Shown here in pieces: positions 12,022 through 16,564 of a stretch of 16,564 bases of DNA. Both the position numbers and the translations under genes were made by a program. The notes beneath the pieces were generated by a model, which saw only the letters and a list, made by a program, of their open reading frames with translations, was not told the DNA's origin and did not search any database. How positions within the stretch are numbered: the stretch's first letter is position 1; the number at the start of each line of letters is the position of its first letter. Source of the stretch: an uncultured Acidimicrobiales bacterium (GTDB lineage: Bacteria; Actinomycetota; Acidimicrobiia; Acidimicrobiales; UBA10347); NCBI GenBank assembly GCA_937942965.1, contig CALDGN010000427.1, positions 1 to 16,564 of the forward strand, given 5' to 3'.

Positions 12022-13746
12022 GTGTCCGAAGACGCTGCCACCCCACAGGCCGAGAATGCAGAGGGCGAATCCGAAGCCTCTGACTTCATCCGTGATCTGA
12101 TCCGCGACGACAACGCTGCCGGTACCTACGGCGGACGCGTCCAGACGCGCTTTCCGCCCGAACCGAACGGCTACCTCCACATCGGTCACGCCAAGTCGAT
12201 CTGCCTGAACTTCGGTGTCGCCGAGGACTTCGGCGGCACGTGCAATCTGCGGTTCGACGACACCAACCCTGAACGCGAAGACGACGAGTTCGTCGAAGCG
12301 ATCCAGCGCGACATCGCATGGCTGGGGTTCGAGACCAATCGGGGCCCGCTCTTTGCGAGCGACTACTTCGAGACGCTCTATGCATGGGCCGAAGAACTGG
12401 TCGGCAAGGGCCTTGCCTATGTCGATGACCAGGACGCAGAGACGATCTCGGAAACCCGAGGCAACTTCACCACGCTCGGCACGAACAGCCCGTATCGCGA
12501 TCGCGGCGTCGAAGAGAACCTCGACCTGTTGCGACGCATGCGTGCTGGCGAGTTCGGCGATGGCGAAAAGGTCTTGCGGGCCAAGATCGACATGACCCAC
12601 CCGAACATGGTCATGCGCGACCCGCTGATGTATCGCATCCGCCACGTCGCCCACCACCGGACCGGCGACGCTTGGTGCATTTATCCGAACTACGACTGGG
12701 CGCACGGCCAGAGCGATGCGATCGAAGAAGTCACGCACTCGTTCTGCACGCTCGAGTTCGAGAACAACCGCGAGCTCTACGACTGGTTCCTCGACAACAT
12801 CGACGGCCTGCCGTCGGACCGGCCCCGCCAGACCGAATTCGGTCGGCTCGGGCTGACCTACATCATCACCTCGAAGCGCAAGCTGGCAGCCATCGTCGAG
12901 TCCGGCAAGGTCGATGGTTGGGACGACGCCGAAATGCCGACGTTGAGCGGGCTTCGCCGTCGTGGCTATCCCGCCAGCGCAATCCGTGACTTCTGCAGCC
13001 ACATCAGCGTCGGTCGCTCCACGGGCACGACCGAGATCGAGCTCCTCGAATCCTTCGTGCGGACCGATCTGAACAAGACCGCGCTGCGACGCATGGCCGT
13101 GCTGAATCCGCTCAAGCTCGTCATCACCAACTGGCCGACCGACGCCGACGGCAACCCCGTCGTCGAAATGCGCACGGCCACGAACAACCCCGAGAACGAA
13201 GCCGACGGCACTCGCGAAGTGCCGTTCTCCGGCGAGCTGTGGATCGAACGCGACGACTTCATGGTCGACCCGCCCAAGAAGTTCTTCCGCCTCGCTCCCG
13301 GACGCGAGGTCCGGTTGCGCTCTGGCTATTTCGTGACCTGCACCGACGTCATCACCGACGACGCGGGCGAAGTCACCGAAGTCCACGCCACCTACGACCC
13401 CGAAACCGCTGGCGGACAGGCTCCCGACGGCCGCAAGGTCAAGGCAACGATCCACTGGGTGTCCGCAGCCCACGCCGTGCAGGCCGAAGTCCGGCTCTAC
13501 GACCGGCTCTTCACCGAGGCCCACCCGGGCGCAAACGACACCGACCCGCTCGACCAGCTGAACCCGAACTCGCGAACCGTCGTGCATGGCGCACAGCTCG
13601 AACCCGCGCTCGCGGACACCGAACTCGGCCAGGTCGTGCAGTTCGAGCGTCTCGGCTACTTTGCCCATGACCTGGATCAGTCCATGGTGTTCCACCGCAC
13701 GGTGGGGCTCCGCGACGAGTGGGCTCGCATCCAGAAGCGCAAGTAG
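12022..13746 (+). CDS. glnS: Glutaminyl-tRNA synthetase
   Basis: GlnRS charges tRNA-Gln with glutamine directly. The 574-residue protein aligns well with E. coli GlnS by eye over its full length. Class I signatures are HIGH (53-56, in PPEPNGYLHIGHAKS) and the KMSKS equivalent TSKRKL (283-288, MSKRKL in E. coli). The GlnRS-specific segments FDDTNP (78-83), LRAKIDM (185-191), WCIYPNYDWAH (218-228) and TLSGLRRRGYPASAIRDFC are present, followed by the two C-terminal beta-barrels that read the anticodon. The start is GTG, placed by a TAGAGT box six bases upstream. Most actinobacteria lack this enzyme and make Gln-tRNA via GatCAB, so ancestral transfer is likely (inference). It precedes the lapA-like gene by 32 bp. 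Confidence 0.97.
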   Translation: MSEDAATPQAENAEGESEASDFIRDLIRDDNAAGTYGGRVQTRFPPEPNGYLHIGHAKSICLNFGVAEDFGGTCNLRFDDTNPEREDDEFVEAIQRDIAWLGFETNRGPLFASDYFETLYAWAEELVGKGLAYVDDQDAETISETRGNFTTLGTNSPYRDRGVEENLDLLRRMRAGEFGDGEKVLRAKIDMTHPNMVMRDPLMYRIRHVAHHRTGDAWCIYPNYDWAHGQSDAIEEVTHSFCTLEFENNRELYDWFLDNIDGLPSDRPRQTEFGRLGLTYIITSKRKLAAIVESGKVDGWDDAEMPTLSGLRRRGYPASAIRDFCSHISVGRSTGTTEIELLESFVRTDLNKTALRRMAVLNPLKLVITNWPTDADGNPVVEMRTATNNPENEADGTREVPFSGELWIERDDFMVDPPKKFFRLAPGREVRLRSGYFVTCTDVITDDAGEVTEVHATYDPETAGGQAPDGRKVKATIHWVSAAHAVQAEVRLYDRLFTEAHPGANDTDPLDQLNPNSRTVVHGAQLEPALADTELGQVVQFERLGYFAHDLDQSMVFHRTVGLRDEWARIQKRK

Positions 13747-13769
13747 CCCAGCGACGCGCACAACACCTA

Positions 13770-13776
13770 GGGGGAA
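13770..13776 (+). promoter_or_regulatory. G-rich ribosome binding site of the lapA-like gene
   Basis: GGGGGAA lies two bases before ATG 13779 and is the strongest G-run before any start in the window. It fixes ATG 13779 as the start, not GTG 13719 inside glnS. It is perfectly complementary to TTCCCCC, present in both loops of the 6C RNA. Confidence 0.6.
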
Positions 13777-13778
13777 GC

Positions 13779-14051
13779 ATGGACCAGGAACCGCTCGACC
13801 AAAGCGTCGATCAGTCGCGGAGCAGCGAGGGCGACGGCGTACCCGTCGGGTTGCTGATTCGGCTCGCTCTGGCCGGGTTGCTGATCGCTGCCGTCGTGGT
13901 CTTTGTGCTCCAGAACCTCGACTCGGTGCCGGTCAACTTCTTGTCGTGGGGCTTTGACGCACCGCTGATCGTGTTACTCGCTGTTGCTGCCGGCACGGGT
14001 GTGCTTCTGCGCTGGGTGCTCGGGTTCTGGTGGTCCCGCCGCCGCTCATGA
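13779..14051 (+). CDS. LapA-domain (DUF1049) two-helix membrane protein
   Basis: This 90-residue protein has a charged, Gln/Ser-rich N-terminus (1-20) and two membrane helices (about 23-44 and 62-84). Between them comes the LapA/DUF1049 signature: FVLQNLDSVPVNFLSWGFDAPLIVLL (42-67), with the xxQNxxxVxVxFLxWxxxxPL pattern. It ends in WWSRRRS, a basic cytosolic tail. In E. coli LapA works with LapB in LPS assembly; an actinobacterium lacks that pathway, so the role here is unknown. Its TGA overlaps the ATG of the M50 protease by four bases (ATGA), which implies translational coupling and perhaps a shared job. It follows glnS by 32 bp, possibly in one transcript. Confidence 0.85.
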   Translation: MDQEPLDQSVDQSRSSEGDGVPVGLLIRLALAGLLIAAVVVFVLQNLDSVPVNFLSWGFDAPLIVLLAVAAGTGVLLRWVLGFWWSRRRS

Positions 14052-14821
14052 CTGCGACCGTCGGCCAGGACCGATTCACCCCGAGCCCGATCTTCGGTGC
14101 GCTCGTTGCGGCGACCTTCGCGGTTGGGCTGCTGCTATGGCGCGGCTCTGACCTGGGTGGCTTCGGCGTCTTCATCTTCGTGCTCCTCGGATGGACGCTG
14201 TCGCTGACACTGCATGAGTTTGGGCACGCGATCGTCGCCTACATAGCGGGCGATCGTTCCGTCGCCGACAAGGGGTACCTCACCCTCGACGTCCGTAAAT
14301 ACGTCGACCCCGGCACCTCGCTGATCTTCCCGCTCATCATCTTGGTCATCGGCGGCATCGGTCTGCCCGGCGGCGCCGTCTGGATCCAGATGGGAGCGAT
14401 CCGTTCGGCCGCCATGCGCTCGGCGGTGAGCGCGGCTGGCCCGGCCGCGTCGGCTGTGTGTGCCCTCCTGTGTCTGGTGCCGATCCGCATGGGCCTGTTC
14501 GATGGTGCCGATCGGATCTTCCTCGTCGCCATGGGGTTCCTTGGTGCGATCCAAGTCATCGCCTTTCTGCTGAACCTGATCCCGATTCCCGGGCTTGACG
14601 GGTTCGGAATTATCGAGCCGCACCTGTCTCCGCAGACCCGCGCCCAGCTGCGGCCGCTGCGTCAGTACGGCTTCATGATCCTGATCGCCGCGCTGTGGTT
14701 TGTTGAGCCGGTGAGCGACGCCTTCTGGGGCGTGACCGAGAGCGTGAGTGACCTTCTCGGAGGCGAGAACTCGGGTCTGCTGCGCAGCCTCGGCTGGCGC
14801 GAGTTCCGGTTCTGGGAATAG
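14048..14821 (+). CDS. M50-family (site-2 type) membrane metalloprotease
   Basis: M50 proteases cut substrates within the membrane using a zinc ion. The 257-residue protein is nearly all hydrophobic helices (about 15-32, 40-66, 92-110, 128-150, 158-180, 203-220). The zinc motif HEFGH (56-60, in LTLHEFGHA) lies in the second helix. The second motif is NLIPIPGLDG (176-185), whose Asp184 supplies the third ligand. There is no PDZ domain and the length is that of compact members, resembling the short group often called peptidase M50 or rhomboid-like S2P. The substrate is unknown. I chose ATG 14048, which overlaps the lapA stop, over GTG 14030. The S4-domain gene follows 16 bp later. Confidence 0.9.
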   Translation: MTATVGQDRFTPSPIFGALVAATFAVGLLLWRGSDLGGFGVFIFVLLGWTLSLTLHEFGHAIVAYIAGDRSVADKGYLTLDVRKYVDPGTSLIFPLIILVIGGIGLPGGAVWIQMGAIRSAAMRSAVSAAGPAASAVCALLCLVPIRMGLFDGADRIFLVAMGFLGAIQVIAFLLNLIPIPGLDGFGIIEPHLSPQTRAQLRPLRQYGFMILIAALWFVEPVSDAFWGVTESVSDLLGGENSGLLRSLGWREFRFWE

Positions 14822-14837
14822 GCGTTGATCGGTAGTC

Positions 14838-15233
14838 ATGAGTAGCCAGGTTCGGATCGACAAATGGCTGTGGGCCGTGCGGCTATTCAAGACACGAACC
14901 GCGGCGAACGACGCGTGCTCAAGTGGTCGCGTGCGAATCGACGGCACGCCAGCAAAGCCAGCGAGTCGGGTTGCGGTGGGCAATGAACTGACGGTGCGGA
15001 CACGTGGCATCACGCGGACGTATCGGGTCGAGAAGCTCATCGAGAAGCGTGTTGGCGCTGCGGTGGCTGTCGAGTGCTACGAGGACCTCACGCCCCCTGA
15101 GGCGCTGCCGAAGAAACGAAGCGACGCCGAGCGCATCGACGCCGCCTGGGCGGAGCGCGGCCGGGGCCAAGGGCGTCCGACGAAGCGTGACCGCCGCCAG
15201 ATGGAGAAGTTCGTCGGCCGCAAACGTAACTAG
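14838..15233 (+). CDS. S4-domain RNA-binding protein, Hsp15-like
   Basis: The 131-residue protein begins with an S4 RNA-binding domain (about 6-66): RIDKWLWAVRLFKTRTAANDACSSGRVRIDG (6-36), typical of the Hsp15/HslR family. The C-terminal half is charged and basic, ending in RPTKRDRRQMEKFVGRKRN (113-131), as in Hsp15. In E. coli Hsp15 binds 50S subunits carrying nascent chains after abortive translation and helps recycle them. The actinobacterial homologues are less studied, so this role is inferred. It is the last gene of the + strand run glnS-lapA-M50-S4. No Shine-Dalgarno sequence is evident before ATG 14838. Confidence 0.9.
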   Translation: MSSQVRIDKWLWAVRLFKTRTAANDACSSGRVRIDGTPAKPASRVAVGNELTVRTRGITRTYRVEKLIEKRVGAAVAVECYEDLTPPEALPKKRSDAERIDAAWAERGRGQGRPTKRDRRQMEKFVGRKRN

Positions 15234-15318
15234 GTCAGTGGCGCGGCTAAGTCAGTAGCGCAGCTGAGCTAACAGAGCGCTCTAGCTAACAGGGCCCTTC
15301 AGCTAACAGAGCGCTGCG
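15234..15318. repeat. Five-unit 17-bp tandem repeat between convergent genes
   Basis: Units start at 15234, 15251, 15268, 15285 and 15302, exactly 17 bp apart. Units 1 and 2 share GTCAGT(G/A)GCGC(G/A)GCT. Units 3 to 5 share GCTAACAG(A/G)GC(G/C)CT. The two subtypes agree more loosely. The array begins right after the S4 gene stop, and its last unit contains the stop and last codons (Ala-Leu-Cys-stop) of the convergent M23 gene. Units 3 and 5 contain the palindrome AGCGCT, so hairpins are possible and the array might help end both transcripts. Confidence 0.7.
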
Positions 15319-16564
15319 TTGGGGTCGGTGGTTGCCGCAGTCGTGCCGTCGGCGCTGAGCGGAGGCGCATCGCAGAGCATCTGGCGGTACAGAGGCTCGG
15401 TCTCGGTGGGGTCCGAGAGATACCCGATCGGGCGATCGTTGACGTGCAACTCCCAGTGGAGGTGCACCGAGGGGTGGCCTTCGAGGATCCCGTTGGCGGC
15501 GGTCGAGGTGCCGGTGTTGCCGACGCTCCCAAGCAAGGTGCCGGCCGTGATCTGGCGGCCGGTCACGATGTTCGGATCGATGTCGCTGAGGTGGGCATAG
15601 ACGGTGACGATCCGGTCATCGCTGCCCGGTGTGCCTTCGGGCAGGTGATGGGCGACGACCACGAATCGGCCGTACAGCATCGCCAGCGTCCAGAACGGCG
15701 TGTCGACGGCGAGTGCAGCGTTGGCGAGGACTGCGTCGCGGTCGTCTGGCGCGGCATCGAGGTAGTCGTCGACGACGAAGAGCACCTCGCCATCGGCTGC
15801 AGCGGTGATCGCGTGATCGGTCGTGCCGCAGTTGAAGTCCAACCCGTTGTGCGTCCCTGACCGGTATTCACGCGGCGCGCCGACGTTGAGGTCGGGATTA
15901 CCGAACGGCAGGTTGCAGGTGGTCACCGGAAGCTGCACACGATCCGCGAGCAAGGTTGCAAGTTCTGCGCCTGCGCTCGCGGGCGGCGGGTTCGCTCGAA
16001 GCGGATCGGCGCCGAATCGAGTGTCGTCAGTAAGGAGCTCGAACGGAAGCACACCCTCGACGAGTTCGCCGTTGATCATGAGCCGCCCGATGCGACCGAG
16101 CGGTGTCGATGGGTCAACGACCTGGCCGATGCGCAGATCGGGCGAGATTGAGTCGAGGCCGGCGTACACCGACGTCACATTGCGCACGCCGTTGAGCGAG
16201 CCATGGTCGACGACGACGAAGGTTCCGTACGCCGCAGCTCGCACCCAGGGGCCGTCCTTGCCGTTGGCGACAAGCGCAGCCTTTTCGCTGTTAAGCGGCG
16301 CCTGGGTCACCCGCATGACGACCCGACCCGGAGCGATCGGCATCGCTTCGAGCCCAGGCACGTCACAGACGAACGTGAGCGAAGGCGTCAGTGACAAGAA
16401 GTTGTTGTCCTGGCGCTGCCGTTCATCGATGAACGGACACGGCACCGGTGCGACCGTGTCTGCGGCCCCACGGATCTCCGATGCCACCGCCGACCAGGGC
16501 TTGCGCTCAGTGTCGAGAATGGGTACGGCGGTCGGTGTCGCGTTCGGATCGACCGTCGGCACAG
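15303..16564 (-). CDS. M23 (LytM) peptidase, 5' end outside window
   Basis: About 420 residues are visible and the frame stays open to the window edge. The first visible residues (Pro/Thr-rich, VDPNATPTAVP) look like a linker after a signal or membrane segment, so the start lies beyond 16564. Numbering from the codon at 16562, the C-terminal domain has the M23 zinc motifs: THNGLD (His238, Asp242) and HLH (367-369), with YGRFVVVAHH and VYAHLSDIDPNIVTGRQITAGTLLGSVGNTG between them. It therefore looks catalytic, as a peptidoglycan endopeptidase outside the cell. An earlier segment (112-176) resembles a second LytM domain without ligands. Cys42, Cys66, Cys216, Cys245 and others suggest disulfides. 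The 3' end runs into a 17-bp tandem repeat. Confidence 0.88.
   Translation of the reverse strand, partial: VPTVDPNATPTAVPILDTERKPWSAVASEIRGAADTVAPVPCPFIDERQRQDNNFLSLTPSLTFVCDVPGLEAMPIAPGRVVMRVTQAPLNSEKAALVANGKDGPWVRAAAYGTFVVVDHGSLNGVRNVTSVYAGLDSISPDLRIGQVVDPSTPLGRIGRLMINGELVEGVLPFELLTDDTRFGADPLRANPPPASAGAELATLLADRVQLPVTTCNLPFGNPDLNVGAPREYRSGTHNGLDFNCGTTDHAITAAADGEVLFVVDDYLDAAPDDRDAVLANAALAVDTPFWTLAMLYGRFVVVAHHLPEGTPGSDDRIVTVYAHLSDIDPNIVTGRQITAGTLLGSVGNTGTSTAANGILEGHPSVHLHWELHVNDRPIGYLSDPTETEPLYRQMLCDAPPLSADGTTAATTDPNAALC

Noticed and set aside
11731..13761. 676-codon open frame on the - strand opposite glnS
   Set aside because: It is a mirror frame of a clear GlnRS gene in high-GC DNA, with no recognisable domain and a Val/Asp/Arg-biased composition. 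The same holds for the 420-codon frame at 5837-7099 opposite the carboxylase and the 301-codon frame at 4906-5811 opposite gltA.
15234..15318. CRISPR array
   Set aside because: Units are contiguous 17-mers without spacers and there are no cas genes.
1..16564. Mobile element, phage or defence island
   Set aside because: No transposase, integrase, toxin-antitoxin, restriction or nuclease genes are visible. The genes are mostly core or conserved ones with even composition.

Overview
The window looks like the chromosome of a high-GC actinobacterium, most probably a deep-branching lineage such as Acidimicrobiia (inference). The grounds are GC-rich codon use, a clear BldD orthologue, a probable 6C small RNA (a class described from Actinobacteria), TAnnnT boxes just upstream of start codons (leaderless transcription), and a bacterial GlnRS, which most better-known actinobacteria lack. 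Gene density is high. I see no tRNA or rRNA, insertion sequence, CRISPR array or defence locus; 18 protein genes (two cut by the window edges) and one small RNA are supported.

Left block (1-4234, + strand): the end of lepA, a stand-alone cyclic-nucleotide-binding protein, then hrcA-dnaJ-rsmE (heat-shock repressor, class I J-protein co-chaperone, 16S rRNA U1498 methyltransferase), then bldD, a c-di-GMP-type master regulator with its own promoter and an 18-bp perfect palindrome upstream. A cluster of four hairpins separates bldD from the convergent citrate synthase gene.

Middle block (4369-8188, - strand): read in its own direction this is lysR, a diverged acyl-CoA carboxylase carboxyltransferase, and gltA. 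The 332 bp between lysR and the next + gene hold the most interesting content: a LysR-type operator made of three half-sites spaced exactly 11 bp apart, a sigma70-like promoter, and a ~130-nt RNA with two hairpins that each display a CCCCCC loop, ended by a strong intrinsic terminator. I read it as a 6C small RNA. The operator centre lies near -64 from its predicted start, the classical LysR activation position, so the divergent LysR protein is a candidate activator of this RNA.

Right block (8521-16564): a HAD-IB phosphatase/PlsC acyltransferase fusion lies directly downstream of the small RNA. It is followed by a novel-looking lipoprotein with two CMxxxGFxY motifs, a dienelactone-hydrolase-fold protein whose nucleophile is replaced by Ala (- strand), glnS, a LapA-like membrane protein, an M50 site-2-type protease overlapping it by 4 bp, and an Hsp15-like S4 RNA-binding protein. 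The window ends in a convergent M23 peptidase gene (- strand, start outside the window) with one degenerate and one intact LytM domain; a five-unit 17-bp tandem repeat runs into its 3' end.

How the parts relate: the left block covers translation and protein folding. The middle combines central carbon metabolism with regulation by BldD, LysR and the small RNA. The right block is mostly membrane and cell envelope (phospholipid acylation, lipoprotein, membrane protease, peptidoglycan hydrolase-like protein).
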